A stretch of 64,000 bases of DNA from Thiothrix sp. (GCA_008015155.1 SSFA01000023.1:1-64000); one strand, 5' to 3'. Positions 26,753 through 35,844 are shown, counted from the stretch's first letter. Numbers and translations: made by a program. The notes: a model not told the origin generated them from the sequence alone.

Positions 26753-28045
26753 TCAATAGAACCAAGACAGTGGCACTAGCACCAAGCTTGGGAATAACAC
26801 TAATAAAAACAATACAATAAACTGAGCTATCATGAAGGGAATCACACCCTTAGACACTGCTCCTACACTCATCCCACCCACACCCGCCATGACATTTAAG
26901 ACCGTGCCAACTGGGGGCGTAATCAAGCCAATTACCCCATTCATCACAAACAGCACCCCGAAATACACCGGATCAATGCCAGCCTGCTTCACGACCGGAA
27001 CTAATACGGGGGCGAGGATTAAAATAGTCGGGGTTAAATCCATCGCTGTACCGACAAGGATGCAGATCAGCATAATTGCGAGCAGTAAGAGTGTGGGGCT
27101 ATCCATTAAAGGTCCTAAGAACTCCACGACTTGCCCTGGTACATCGGCTACCGTAATCAAATAAGCGGACACCATTGCGGCTGCCACTAGGAACATCACG
27201 GTTGCGGTAGTTTTTGCTGAGCTTACGAACACTTCATACAGTTGATGCCAAGTCATTTCACGGTAGATCACCATTGAGACAAACAAGGCATAGACCGCTG
27301 CTACTACGGCCGCTTCAGTCGGGGTGAAGATCCCCATTTTTAAGCCTACTAGGACAATCACGGGTAAGAGCAAAGCCCAAGTCGATTGTTTCAAGGCTTT
27401 CCAGCGCTCAGCACTCGTTGCTTTTTTAGGTAAGGGACGATCGGGTTGTTTGGCGGTCTCGCGTTTAACCAGTAAATACCAAGTAATTGCAATCGCCACC
27501 GCCATAAATAAACCGGGGAAAATGCCCGCCATAAAGAGCTTGCCAATCGACACATCGGTAGCGACCCCAAACACTACAAAAGCAATCGAGGGCGGAATAA
27601 TCGGGGCAATAATCCCAGCCGAGGCAATCAAGCCGCCTGAAGTGGCTTTATCATGCCCAGCCGCGACCATCATCGGCAGTAATAAAGCGCCGAGTGCTGC
27701 GGTATCCGCTACGGCTGAGCCTGACAAAGCTGCCATTAAACAGGCGGCTAAAATCGCCACATAACCCAAACCACCACGCACATGACCTAAGAGTGATAGG
27801 GCTAGATTGACAATGCGTTTGGAGAGTCCGCCCACATTCATAATCTCGCCCGCTAACATAAAGAACGGAACCGCTAAAAGTGGAAAACTATTCGCACCTT
27901 CAATCAAGTTTTGCGCCAAAATCTGCGCATCGAACATATCCATATACAGCATTAAAGCTAGACCGGATAAGAGCAGAGAATAAGCAATCGGAATCCCCAG
28001 CATCATGGCGGCGAGGAGTACGACAATGAAAACTACAATCGTCAT
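26753..28045 (-). CDS. dctM: TRAP transporter large permease (DctM)
   Basis: The 12-helix sodium-driven membrane subunit of the TRAP system. The 430-residue protein carries family motifs: NSFPLLAVPFFMLAGEIMNVGGLSKRIV, GHVRGGLGYVAILAACLMAALSGSAVADTAALG, SAGIIAPIIPPSIAFVVFG, and PVGTVLNVMAGVG. It starts only 3 bases after the dctQ stop and the dctP gene follows 82 bases later, so the three subunits are co-transcribed. Confidence 0.95.
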   Translation of the reverse strand: MTIVVFIVVLLAAMMLGIPIAYSLLLSGLALMLYMDMFDAQILAQNLIEGANSFPLLAVPFFMLAGEIMNVGGLSKRIVNLALSLLGHVRGGLGYVAILAACLMAALSGSAVADTAALGALLLPMMVAAGHDKATSGGLIASAGIIAPIIPPSIAFVVFGVATDVSIGKLFMAGIFPGLFMAVAIAITWYLLVKRETAKQPDRPLPKKATSAERWKALKQSTWALLLPVIVLVGLKMGIFTPTEAAVVAAVYALFVSMVIYREMTWHQLYEVFVSSAKTTATVMFLVAAAMVSAYLITVADVPGQVVEFLGPLMDSPTLLLLAIMLICILVGTAMDLTPTILILAPVLVPVVKQAGIDPVYFGVLFVMNGVIGLITPPVGTVLNVMAGVGGMSVGAVSKGVIPFMIAQFIVLFLLVLFPSLVLVPLSWFY

Positions 28046-28048
28046 GGT

Positions 28049-28552
28049 TTACTCCGCCGTAAGACTAGTGGGTGGAACAAGGGGATTGTTGAAATTGCGC
28101 AGCGAATCCCAGACATCCATCAGTAAAATCACCCCACTGGAAATCCCAAAAACCCCCCCCACCCCATAAAACCAAGCTTGTGACCAGCCTGTGACCGGAG
28201 CCGCATTGCTCAGATTAATCACGGTCTGCTTCCAGCTGCCTTCTAGAATCAGCCAAGTGACCCAAAGCATGAGCGCTAAAGCTATTAAGTGACAAATACG
28301 TTGGGCTTTGGGGGATAAGGCCGAGACCACTTCGCCTAAACTCATATGGCTATTGCTGTGTAAGGCCACCACTGCACCCATAAAAGTCAGCCACACAAAT
28401 AACCAGCGTGATACTTCCTCAGAAAAGGCAATACCAGAGTTAAAACCATAACGCAGCACCACATTGCCAAACACCAGAACCACCATCATGGCTAATAACA
28501 GTGCCATCAGCCCTGATAGCAGGCGGCAATAAATATCAATCAATCGCTTCAT
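28049..28552 (-). CDS. dctQ: TRAP transporter small permease (DctQ)
   Basis: Four-helix small membrane subunit of 167 residues with the family's ALLLAMMVVLVFGNVVLRYGFNSGIAFSEEVSRWLFVWLTFMGAVVALHSNSHM block. The ATG is preceded by GGAGGAG. It starts 24 bases after the shikimate dehydrogenase stop and immediately precedes dctM, so it is the second gene of the operon. Confidence 0.92.
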   Translation of the reverse strand: MKRLIDIYCRLLSGLMALLLAMMVVLVFGNVVLRYGFNSGIAFSEEVSRWLFVWLTFMGAVVALHSNSHMSLGEVVSALSPKAQRICHLIALALMLWVTWLILEGSWKQTVINLSNAAPVTGWSQAWFYGVGGVFGISSGVILLMDVWDSLRNFNNPLVPPTSLTAE

Positions 28553-28576
28553 GCACTCCTCCTCGCATGAATAGGT

Positions 28577-29470
28577 TTAACTAGCGGTCAAACTATCGAA
28601 AGTACTACGCAGTGCATGACTGTCAGGGCGTAATCCAGTGATTAATTCAAAAGCGGCTACCGCTTGGAACACGGCCATACCTGCACCAGAAGCCACACGG
28701 CAACCTTTCAAACGCGCTGCTTTGAGTAATTCGGTTTCCAGCGGGAAATAAATAATATCCACCACCCATAAACGGGCTTCGAGTAAGGCTAGTGGAAAGG
28801 GTGTGCCGGGTAATTTAGCCATGCCGACAGGTGTCGCATTCACAAGGCCATCAAGGTTTGGCACTAAATCGGCACTAATCGTAGTTGCTTCAGCGTGATC
28901 AGCACCATATTGCGCATTTAACACTTGAGCCAAATCTTGAGCACGTTCAACGCTCACATCCGTAATAAAGAGTTTTTGCACACCCGATTGTAATAAAGCA
29001 TGCGCGACTGCCAGCCCCGCGCCCCCTGCCCCAATCAATAAAACCTTAGCATGAGGGATGTCGCCTATCTCGGCTTGGAAGCTCAAGGTAAAACCAGATA
29101 AATCGGTATTGTGTCCAATGCGTTTGCCGTCTTTGAACACCACCGTATTCACCGCCCCCACTGCTTTAGCGGTGTCACCTAATTCATCAAGGAAAGGAAT
29201 GACTTGTTGCTTATAGGGGAAGGTAATATTTAAGCCCGCAAAACCGCACCATTCGGTGGCTTGTAACAGCGCTTCGAGGCTCGGTTTATTCGCCCCCATT
29301 TGATCGGTATCGAGGAGTTGGTAACAATAATGCAAGCCTAAACGCTCGCCTTCGGCTTGGTGCATGGCGGGTGTGCGTGAGCCTTGAATACCCTGCCCAA
29401 TTAAACCAGCCAATACCTTGCGGCGCTGTTGTAGCGGTTTTGCAGTAGTTGTTTGACTGAGCTGTGACAC
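28577..29470 (-). CDS. aroE: Shikimate/quinate 5-dehydrogenase
   Basis: Oxidises shikimate (or quinate) to the 3-dehydro compound. The 297-residue protein has the substrate domain (GIQGSRTPAMHQAEGERLGL, GLNITFPYKQQVIPFLDEL with the catalytic lysine, GHNTDLSGF with the catalytic aspartate) and the Rossmann domain (LLIGAGGAGLAVAHALL). The segment after it, FITDVSVERAQD, has an acidic residue at the end of the second strand, suggesting NAD rather than NADP and a catabolic role like YdiB/QuiB. GTG start at 29470 with AGGAGGAG upstream. First gene of the operon, divergent from tetR. Confidence 0.88.
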   Translation of the reverse strand: MSQLSQTTTAKPLQQRRKVLAGLIGQGIQGSRTPAMHQAEGERLGLHYCYQLLDTDQMGANKPSLEALLQATEWCGFAGLNITFPYKQQVIPFLDELGDTAKAVGAVNTVVFKDGKRIGHNTDLSGFTLSFQAEIGDIPHAKVLLIGAGGAGLAVAHALLQSGVQKLFITDVSVERAQDLAQVLNAQYGADHAEATTISADLVPNLDGLVNATPVGMAKLPGTPFPLALLEARLWVVDIIYFPLETELLKAARLKGCRVASGAGMAVFQAVAAFELITGLRPDSHALRSTFDSLTAS

Positions 29471-29504
29471 CGCTCTCCTCCTAAATATCTAGCTTGCTTG
29501 ATAC

Positions 29505-29545
29505 TTTGTACCAATTGGTTCATTTGGTCAAGCCATTTTGTACCA
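29505..29545. promoter_or_regulatory. Putative operators in the aroE-tetR intergenic region
   Basis: TTTGTACCA occurs twice (29505-29513 and 29537-29545), 32 bases apart, and the first copy forms part of the perfect palindrome ACCAATTGGT (29510-29519). The divergent arrangement of a TetR regulator and the catabolic operon makes this the expected operator site. A related GTACCAATTG sits upstream of the tautomerase gene at 51320. Confidence 0.55.
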
Positions 29546-29660
29546 GATAGTTAATTCATTTTACCAGCAGGCTATACTAAACCTCGCTGCAGCTTGCGTT
29601 TCAAAATAGAAGCAGTTAAAAAGTGCAACCGAAAGTGCAATTAATGCAAAGGAATACTTC

Positions 29661-30371
29661 ATGTCCGACGCTGATGACGAACCCCTATTAGAAGAACCCA
29701 AAACGGGTTGGAAACAAAATCCTGAAGCGGTACGCATGGATATTATTAAAGTCGCCACTGCTGAATTTGCTCTCAATGGCCTATCAGGGGCGCGGGTCAA
29801 CGAAATTGCCGCTAAAACCAAAACCTCTAAGCGGATGATTTATTACTATTTTGGCGATAAGGATGGCTTGTATCAGCAGGTATTGATTGAAGCCTACCGT
29901 GAAGTGCGTGAGGGTGAGCAGCAATTAGATTTGGAACATTTAGAACCACTGCCTGCTTTGAAAAGGCTAGTTGAGTTTACCTTTGAGCATCATCGGCGTA
30001 ACCCTGATTTCATTCGCTTGGTCATGATTGAAAATATTCATCACGGCGAATATCTCAAACAGGCCTCCTTGATTAAATCCTTAAATCAACCGGTGATTGA
30101 ACGCCTGGAACGGATTTATGCGCGCGGCTTAGAGCAAAAACTATTTCGCGAAGGGCTTACGGCTTTGGAATTACATTGGCAGATTAGCGCCTTGAGCTTT
30201 TTCAATGTGTCCAATCAAACCACGTTTAGCTTGAGCTTTGGCAAAAGTTTATTTACCAAAGCGGGGCAAGCAGCGCTCAAACAGCAAGTGGTAAATATGG
30301 TATTGCGCTTTGTGTTGCGGCCTGAGTTGATTGGGCAGGAGCTTGGGTCAAATGATCATTTCGTTCTTTAG
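29661..30371 (+). CDS. TetR family transcriptional regulator
   Basis: A 236-residue one-component repressor. After an acidic N-terminal extension of about 25 residues comes the TetR helix-turn-helix: IIKVATAEFALNGLSGARVNEIAAKTKTSKRMIYYYFGDKDGLYQQVLIEAYREVR. The C-terminal ligand domain is helical (LKRLVEFTFEHHRRNPDFIRLVMIENIHHG). It is transcribed divergently from the shikimate dehydrogenase-TRAP operon, so it most likely represses that operon and itself, and responds to a quinate or shikimate-derived compound. Effector identity is inference only. Confidence 0.88.
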   Translation: MSDADDEPLLEEPKTGWKQNPEAVRMDIIKVATAEFALNGLSGARVNEIAAKTKTSKRMIYYYFGDKDGLYQQVLIEAYREVREGEQQLDLEHLEPLPALKRLVEFTFEHHRRNPDFIRLVMIENIHHGEYLKQASLIKSLNQPVIERLERIYARGLEQKLFREGLTALELHWQISALSFFNVSNQTTFSLSFGKSLFTKAGQAALKQQVVNMVLRFVLRPELIGQELGSNDHFVL

Positions 30372-30391
30372 CTAAGCTCGATAATTTACTT

Positions 30392-30418
30392 AATTATAGC
30401 TATACTATGGCTATAATT
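30392..30418. promoter_or_regulatory. Operator/promoter of the Phd-VapC module
   Basis: AATTATAGC (30392-30400) and GCTATAATT (30410-30418) form a perfect 9-bp inverted repeat 17 bases upstream of the antitoxin ATG. The repeat contains a TATACT and a TATAAT hexamer, so it overlaps the likely -10 region. This is the usual arrangement for autoregulation by a Phd-type antitoxin. Confidence 0.65.
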
Positions 30419-30434
30419 ACTCAAGGAGCTTTTC

Positions 30435-30707
30435 ATGGAAAGAGCCACCATTGCTGATGCAAAAAACAATTTACCCAAACTCATCTATGCTGTTGAACAA
30501 GGTGAAGAAATTCACTTAACCCGACATGGCAAGCCGGTAGCTGTCTTGATTTCTGAAGAGCGTTATCAACAGCTTTTTAGTAATGGCAAACAGGTTTTCA
30601 ATGCCATTATGCAATGGCGTAATCAGTATGAAAGCCTTGATTTAAGCGATGAGGAAGTTGACAGTTGGCGTGATCGCTCACCTGCGCGGGAGTTTTCATG
30701 GGACTAA
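30435..30707 (+). CDS. Type II antitoxin, Phd/YefM family
   Basis: A 90-residue antitoxin with the Phd/YefM DNA-binding fold: ATIADAKNNLPKLIYAVEQGEEIHLTRHGKPVAVLISEERYQQL. The C-terminal half (LDLSDEEVDSWRDRSPAREFSWD) is acidic and probably unfolded until it wraps the toxin. The ATG follows AAGGAGC. It overlaps the toxin gene by 10 bases, the usual coupling of such modules. Confidence 0.93.
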   Translation: MERATIADAKNNLPKLIYAVEQGEEIHLTRHGKPVAVLISEERYQQLFSNGKQVFNAIMQWRNQYESLDLSDEEVDSWRDRSPAREFSWD

Positions 30708-31123
30708 GCTATTTATTAGATACTAATATTTTATCCGAACCCACCAAGCCGCAACCTGATGCCCATGTGATGCGTAACTTAGAGCTTTATGCAGGGCAAT
30801 ATGCAACTTCCGCAACTGTTTGGCATGAGTTGAATTATGGCGTCGAGCGAATGCCCGATTCTAAACGTAAAGAGTATTTGCAAGCTTATTTAGCAGCTTT
30901 GGAAAATAACGGCCTGCCTATTTTGCCTTATGACAGGCTAGCCGCTGCTTGGCTGGCACAAGAACGTGCGCGTTTAGCCAATCAAGGCATGGTTGCGACT
31001 TATGCTGATGGGGAAATTGCGGCAGTTGCCTATTCAAATCAGCTGATCTTAGTCACTAGAAATGTAAAAGACTTTAAACTCTATTCGCAATTGAGTTTGG
31101 AAGATTGGTTTGAAGCTTTATAA
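30698..31123 (+). CDS. vapC: Type II toxin, VapC-like PIN-domain ribonuclease
   Basis: A 141-residue PIN-domain protein, probably cutting tRNA or rRNA when freed from its antitoxin. The acidic metal site is complete: Asp8 in YLLDTNILSE, Glu44 in TVWHELNYG, Asp104 in TYADGEIAAVA and Asp125 in VTRNVKDF. It overlaps the antitoxin gene by 10 bases. Length and motifs are normal, so the toxin is likely active. The pair separates the TetR gene from the aldolase gene and may have been inserted into the aromatic region. Confidence 0.92.
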   Translation: MGLSYLLDTNILSEPTKPQPDAHVMRNLELYAGQYATSATVWHELNYGVERMPDSKRKEYLQAYLAALENNGLPILPYDRLAAAWLAQERARLANQGMVATYADGEIAAVAYSNQLILVTRNVKDFKLYSQLSLEDWFEAL

Positions 31124-31173
31124 GCAGTAAGCACCTGAGTATCATGGAGAGATTAGGTGCTTACAAAATATAC

Positions 31174-31869
31174 TTAAATCGGGCAGCCTTTACTTCTCAA
31201 CAGCGCATCAAAGCGACCTTTGGGTAAACTACCATCCGCGATTTGCGCCATGATGGTTTTTTCCCGATCTAAGAGATGGTTACACTGCACCAAAAGTTTA
31301 TCTAAATTACTCGGGCAAACAGCAACCACGCCGTCCGCATCGCCAATGATTAAATCGCCCGGATTCACCACTAAGCCTGCACAAGCCACTGGAACATTAA
31401 TCTCACCTGTTGCGTCGGTACTAGGGCCGCGATGCACACAGGCCAAAGCATAAACCGGTAAGCCCCCTTGCGCCCAATCTTCGCGGTCACGAATCGCGCC
31501 ATTGATTACCATTCCTGCCAAACCCGTTTTCATGGCCATCGCGCGCATAATCCCGCCAACAATGGCACGGCTGGTATCGCCACCCCCATCCACGACTAAG
31601 ACATCATTGGGGCGTGCCATCTCTAGCGCTTTCAAGAGCATTAAATTATCGCCCGGACGCACGCGTACGGTGACTGCAGTGCCGCACATATGCTTAAAGC
31701 CATGATAAGGTTTTACCCCCAATGCGCCCACATTACGCCCCAAGCAGTCGCTCACAATGGATGAGGGCACATTATCGAACGCTTGTAGATAGCGATCAGC
31801 AATGGATTCTGGCATTGGGTTAATTAAATAGCCGGTGGGCCAAATGGAATTGGAATCAATTTCAAACAT
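31174..31869 (-). CDS. RraA-family aldolase (4-hydroxy-4-methyl-2-oxoglutarate / oxaloacetate type)
   Basis: 231 residues of the RraA fold. Key segments are SSIVSDCLGR, DVLVVDGGGDTSRAIVGGIMRAMA, MVINGAIRDREDW with the conserved Arg-Asp that bind pyruvate and the metal, and VNPGDLIIGDADGVVAVC. RraA itself is about 160 residues; this longer form matches the HMG/CHA aldolases (LigK/ProA/GalC) that cleave 4-carboxy-4-hydroxy-2-oxoadipate to pyruvate and oxaloacetate at the end of protocatechuate 4,5-cleavage. Its presence with LigU- and LigI-like genes in this window supports that role. Confidence 0.82.
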   Translation of the reverse strand: MFEIDSNSIWPTGYLINPMPESIADRYLQAFDNVPSSIVSDCLGRNVGALGVKPYHGFKHMCGTAVTVRVRPGDNLMLLKALEMARPNDVLVVDGGGDTSRAIVGGIMRAMAMKTGLAGMVINGAIRDREDWAQGGLPVYALACVHRGPSTDATGEINVPVACAGLVVNPGDLIIGDADGVVAVCPSNLDKLLVQCNHLLDREKTIMAQIADGSLPKGRFDALLRSKGCPI

Positions 31870-31926
31870 TTTTTTTCTCTAACGATAGCAACTGTAGTGG
31901 TTTATTCTTCAAACGATTAAGCGCTA

Positions 31927-31946
31927 GCCGACCTCATGAGATCGGC
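31927..31946. promoter_or_regulatory. 20-bp near-perfect palindrome upstream of the aldolase gene
   Basis: GCCGACCTCATGAGATCGGC is symmetric except for one mismatched pair and has no loop, which suits a DNA operator more than an RNA hairpin. It lies about 60 bases upstream of the aldolase start. Confidence 0.4.
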
Positions 31947-32100
31947 AATACAATTCGCGCATTATAACCGCGCTTCACAAGTACTTTTGCGGCCTTTCAT
32001 TGAACTATTTTGCATATTTAGCGTACTCTAACAGCTCCAAAGGACACAGTGATATTTTGCCGCACAAAAGCGGGACTATTTTATAGTCAATGTAACAACC

Positions 32101-33357
32101 CTAAGCTATTTGACTGGCTACCTTAGCCAAGCGTTGGCGTTGTGACTCCACAACTAAGGCTTGATTAGCAAACTCCATCGCAACCGCTGATAGGTCTTTA
32201 GCCGCCGCAGCTAAATCAGAATTCCCCAACCGTGCAACTGTTTGCAAAGCTTTTTGTAAGCGCACCCCCACTTCAATCACACCCGCACCATCACGCGCAA
32301 TCGGGGCAAAACTGTCACTGACTAACTCACTGGCATGAGTAGGGAGGATACTTAAACGTGGATATTTCGGCGCTTCATCGGCCACCTGCTGCTGCACTTC
32401 GGCCCATTTAGCTAATATTCGGGTTTGGCGCGTTATCACATTAATGGCCGTACCTGGGTCATTCACTGCACTGGATAAAGCTCGATCCGCAGTTTCAGCC
32501 AAATTGATCAAGTTATAACGAATATCTGCCTCGGGATAACGTCGATTCGCAGAAACAAAGGACTCTTGGATTTCACTGACTAATTCCTCTGTGACCGCAC
32601 TGCTAGGTGTCACATAGACGATGGGCTGGGTAGGGTCAGATAGTTCCCCTGGTCGCGTAGTGATCACTAGATAACAATCTGCCTCCTCAGCGATTTCTTG
32701 CAAACTGGCAGCATCTAAACCCACGATATAACCATAGCGACGCGGATAGATAGCTTTACTATGCTCAGGGATTTTTTCATCCCATACTGTTGCTCCAAAT
32801 CCATTAACCACTTCTGGGGTAATGCTGTCTAAGGCCACATCAGTTAAACGATTTAAAATGCTTTCTTGTCGCCCTAAGGTCATGGCATGGTCGACCCAGT
32901 TAATAAAAGCTATTAACACAAAACTGACTATAACTATTAAGCCTAAGAACAAAACGAAACGCCCTGTATGCCCATAAGTGAAGGCTTTCAAGGACAGGAT
33001 CCCAATAATTGAATAAATAAATGCAGCAATAAATGCCGATAAAACTAATTGGGCTTTTTTATCACCCAACACATATTGTGTAGCACGGTAAGTCGTTGAA
33101 TTAGACACCGAGGAGGCTGCCGCAACAATCGCGGAGACAGTAAACGTGGCTACCGACAACATGCTCGATGCAAAAATACTAAATAAAGACACTAAAGAGC
33201 TTTCATCAATATTTAGTCCTAATTGACTAGAGTTGTAGGCGTATCCCACATAATAGGCAAAGACAGCCATGCTGATGGCAAACAAGCCAGCTAAAGCTGG
33301 TCGAAGCCATAACTTATTGGATAACTTATTGTAAAAAACCTTTAATCTAAACAGCAT
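32101..33357 (-). CDS. DUF2254 family membrane protein
   Basis: A 418-residue inner-membrane protein of unknown function. The N-terminal 160 residues contain four membrane segments (LAGLFAISMAVFAYYVGYAY, LFSIFASSMLSVATFTVSAIVAAASS, LSAFIAAFIYSIIGILSL and FVLFLGLIVIVSFVLIAFI), and the rest is a soluble domain with IVGLDAASLQEIAEEADCYLVITTRPGE and the AVNDPGTAINVI motif, which I recall as characteristic of DUF2254. It is monocistronic and convergent to nothing obvious. No functional assignment is offered. Confidence 0.8.
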   Translation of the reverse strand: MLFRLKVFYNKLSNKLWLRPALAGLFAISMAVFAYYVGYAYNSSQLGLNIDESSLVSLFSIFASSMLSVATFTVSAIVAAASSVSNSTTYRATQYVLGDKKAQLVLSAFIAAFIYSIIGILSLKAFTYGHTGRFVLFLGLIVIVSFVLIAFINWVDHAMTLGRQESILNRLTDVALDSITPEVVNGFGATVWDEKIPEHSKAIYPRRYGYIVGLDAASLQEIAEEADCYLVITTRPGELSDPTQPIVYVTPSSAVTEELVSEIQESFVSANRRYPEADIRYNLINLAETADRALSSAVNDPGTAINVITRQTRILAKWAEVQQQVADEAPKYPRLSILPTHASELVSDSFAPIARDGAGVIEVGVRLQKALQTVARLGNSDLAAAAKDLSAVAMEFANQALVVESQRQRLAKVASQIA

Positions 33358-33539
33358 AACGGCACTCGCTAATCGATAAGGGGGGCTACAGTGTAGTTAA
33401 ATTCCTAGGTTTTGTTGAGCTTACTCAGCCTAGATATGCCCCTTACATCCCAGAATAGTCAAAGCCACATTTAAAGTAGGTAGGGTTTTGATCTAAACCG
33501 TTTTTGCATTAGATTGAGCACTTTAACCCTTTAACTTGC

Positions 33540-34640
33540 GTGCACTTTATGACTCATGCTCCTTATCTACGCCCACCTCTTTGGACCTTACTAGCGCCAG
33601 TGCTTACCTTGGGTTTGCTGGCTTTATCATTCACAAGCTTTGAATTAACCGGCTGGTATAGCGCGTTACTTGCTGTTGGCCTAGTTTTCAGTGTGCTCGC
33701 TGCGGTGCATCATGCCGAAGTTATCGCTTATGGTGTAGGTGAGCCCCTAGGTACGTTGGTTTTAGCCTTAGCCGTTACAGTCATTGAGGTCTCATTGATT
33801 GTGTCGATTATGATGAGTGCTGATACAGGCCCGACGGTATTAGCCCGCGATACCGTCTTCGCGACTGTGATGATTATTTTAAATTTGATCATCGGTTTGA
33901 GTTTTTTAATGGGTGGAATTCGCTTTGGCGAACAACGCTTTATTTTAACTGGCAGCTACACTGCACTGACCACCTTAGCCGCGATTGTGGTGCTGACTTT
34001 AATCCTACCTAATTACACCACCAGTATGGCGGGGCCGCGTTATACTGATAGCCAACTCACTTTTGTCGCCGTGATTGCTTTGGTTTTGTATCTGCTCTTT
34101 GTGTTTGTGCAAGCAGTGCGCCATCGTGACTATTTCCTAAGTGCTTCCCTTAGCGAAGAAACTGAACAGCAAACCGAATTACCGATTAAAATTTTAATTC
34201 TCAGCGGTGTCTTTTTATTATTGAGTTTAGTCGGCGTGGTCTTATCTGCAAAATTATTGTCGCCCGAAGTTAAAACCTTTGTGCAGGCGATTGGCGCACC
34301 TGAGGTCTTAGTCGGGGTCATTATCGCCGCGATTGTACTCTTACCTGAAGGTTTTGCTGCCTTACGCGCAGCAGCTAATAACCAACTTCAAACCAGCCTC
34401 AATCTCGCCTTTGGCTCTGCCCTTGCCACCATTGGTTTAACCATTCCTGTAGTCGCCGTCGTTGCCATTGCGATGGATATGACCTTGGTGTTGGGCTTGG
34501 ATAGCAAATCCATTGTATTGCTGGTCTTATCCTTATTTGTGACTTCCCTATCTATGAGCACAGGGCGTGTCACCGTCATGCAAGGTGCTGTGCATTTAGT
34601 GATTTTCACGACTTATTTGTTTATGACAATTGTGCCTTAA
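33540..34640 (+). CDS. chaA: Calcium/sodium:proton antiporter ChaA
   Basis: A 366-residue protein of about eleven membrane segments from the CaCA superfamily. Both internal repeats carry the acidic alpha motifs: GVGEPLGTLVLALAVTVIEVSLI in the first half and IVLLPEGFAALRAAANNQLQTSLNLAFGSALATIGLTIPVVA in the second. This matches ChaA, which exports Ca2+ or Na+ in exchange for protons. The hydrophilic loop between the halves (residues about 195-215) is acidic. Its stop codon overlaps the stop codon of the next, convergent gene. Confidence 0.93.
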   Translation: MHFMTHAPYLRPPLWTLLAPVLTLGLLALSFTSFELTGWYSALLAVGLVFSVLAAVHHAEVIAYGVGEPLGTLVLALAVTVIEVSLIVSIMMSADTGPTVLARDTVFATVMIILNLIIGLSFLMGGIRFGEQRFILTGSYTALTTLAAIVVLTLILPNYTTSMAGPRYTDSQLTFVAVIALVLYLLFVFVQAVRHRDYFLSASLSEETEQQTELPIKILILSGVFLLLSLVGVVLSAKLLSPEVKTFVQAIGAPEVLVGVIIAAIVLLPEGFAALRAAANNQLQTSLNLAFGSALATIGLTIPVVAVVAIAMDMTLVLGLDSKSIVLLVLSLFVTSLSMSTGRVTVMQGAVHLVIFTTYLFMTIVP

Positions 34641-35806
34641 GCAAAGCTAGGCGCTAATTGTCGCCAGCTAATCACCCTAACCCCGCTGCGCACATAATTA
34701 TCTTCCCCACCGTAGATAAGCCACGGGGTTTCGGTAAGTGCAGTTTTATCTGCAAAGGCACCTGAACGCTGACCTGCTTTGATGTAATCAACGGTCACGG
34801 TTTGTCCTGACTTAATTTCTACGACCTGTAATTGTGTGCCAACCTCAAACACAATATCCGCCTCAACACCATTATTATCACGCCAAAAATATAAATCAGC
34901 GGGCAAACCGGCGTTGTAGTGTGCTTTCAAAAACTCGCTCACAGCCCAATTTTCAAATAACTCGCCACGCAAAGGGTGCAATGCCAACACCGTATCATCA
35001 CGTATACCCAATAACCAGCATGCCAATCCTGTATCAATGAAATAGAGTTTCGGCGTTTTCACCAAGCGCTTGCCAAAATTACGATGATAAGGCGGCAGTA
35101 AATGAATTAAGCCGCTGGACTCTAAAACAGACAGCCAAGCCTTGGCGGTTGCTTGTGTAATACCTGTTTCGCTGGCCAGCGCGGTCACATTTAATAATTG
35201 CCCCACGCGACCTGCACACAAGCGTAAAAAGCGTTGAAAGGTAGTTAAATCTTGCACATTAATCACTTGGCGCACATCACGTTCTAGGTAAGTTGCTACG
35301 TAGCTCGCAAACCAATCTTGCGGTATCACCGCTTGGGTGTGTAGTGCGGGATAACCACCTTTTAGGAGCAAGCTATTTAGGCTGATCTCACCACTACCTA
35401 CACTTGGAATTTCCGGCGCAGCGAGTGGTAATAGACGTGTAACCCCAGCGCGTCCTGCTAACGATTGTGAAACACCTGCCAACAAACCAAATTGCTGCGA
35501 ACCGGTTAAAATAAAACGCCCTGCCTGGCGGTCATTATCTACCATGCTTTGTAAATATGAGAACAAGTCAGGCCAACGCTGGGCTTCATCAAAAATTGCC
35601 CCCTGTTGAAAGCGTGCCAGAAAACCTTTTGGATCTTCCTGTGCAAACTCACGCTCAATTGGATCTTCCAAGCTGATATAAGGCTTATCCGCAAAAAGCT
35701 TACGCACTAAAGTCGTTTTACCCGATTGGCGCGGACCCGTAACCGTAACAATGGGAAAACCTGTGGCTAGGCGTTGTAGTGTAGAGCTGAGTTGTCGAGC
35801 TAGCAT
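34637..35806 (-). CDS. AAA ATPase with DUF4143 domain
   Basis: About 389 residues. The N-terminal AAA_14 module has Walker A TGPRQSGKTTLV, Walker B GAIFDEAQRWPD and sensor LTGSQQF; the C-terminal DUF4143 region follows (SYVATYLERDVRQVINVQDLTTFQRFLRLCAGRVGQLLN and YFIDTGLACWLLG), ending with an endonuclease-like FENWAVSEFLK ... YFWRDNNGVEADIVFEVG ... VVEIKSGQ motif set that recalls PD-(D/E)xK folds. Family members are widespread in prokaryotes, often scattered in mobile or defence regions; their function is not settled. The ATG at 35806 is preferred to the TTG at 35815, but neither has a clear ribosome site. Confidence 0.85.
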   Translation of the reverse strand: MLARQLSSTLQRLATGFPIVTVTGPRQSGKTTLVRKLFADKPYISLEDPIEREFAQEDPKGFLARFQQGAIFDEAQRWPDLFSYLQSMVDNDRQAGRFILTGSQQFGLLAGVSQSLAGRAGVTRLLPLAAPEIPSVGSGEISLNSLLLKGGYPALHTQAVIPQDWFASYVATYLERDVRQVINVQDLTTFQRFLRLCAGRVGQLLNVTALASETGITQATAKAWLSVLESSGLIHLLPPYHRNFGKRLVKTPKLYFIDTGLACWLLGIRDDTVLALHPLRGELFENWAVSEFLKAHYNAGLPADLYFWRDNNGVEADIVFEVGTQLQVVEIKSGQTVTVDYIKAGQRSGAFADKTALTETPWLIYGGEDNYVRSGVRVISWRQLAPSFA

Positions 35807-35819
35807 CTTATACAATTTC

Positions 35820-35844
35820 TATAGTTAACTATAAGAATAGTATA
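35820..35844. promoter_or_regulatory. Palindrome and -10 box upstream of the DUF4143 ATPase
   Basis: TATAGTTAACTATA (35820-35833) is a perfect 14-bp palindrome. A minus-strand TATACT -10 hexamer reads at 35844-35839, which would place transcription start within the palindrome. This is a good candidate operator for repression of the ATPase gene. Confidence 0.5.
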
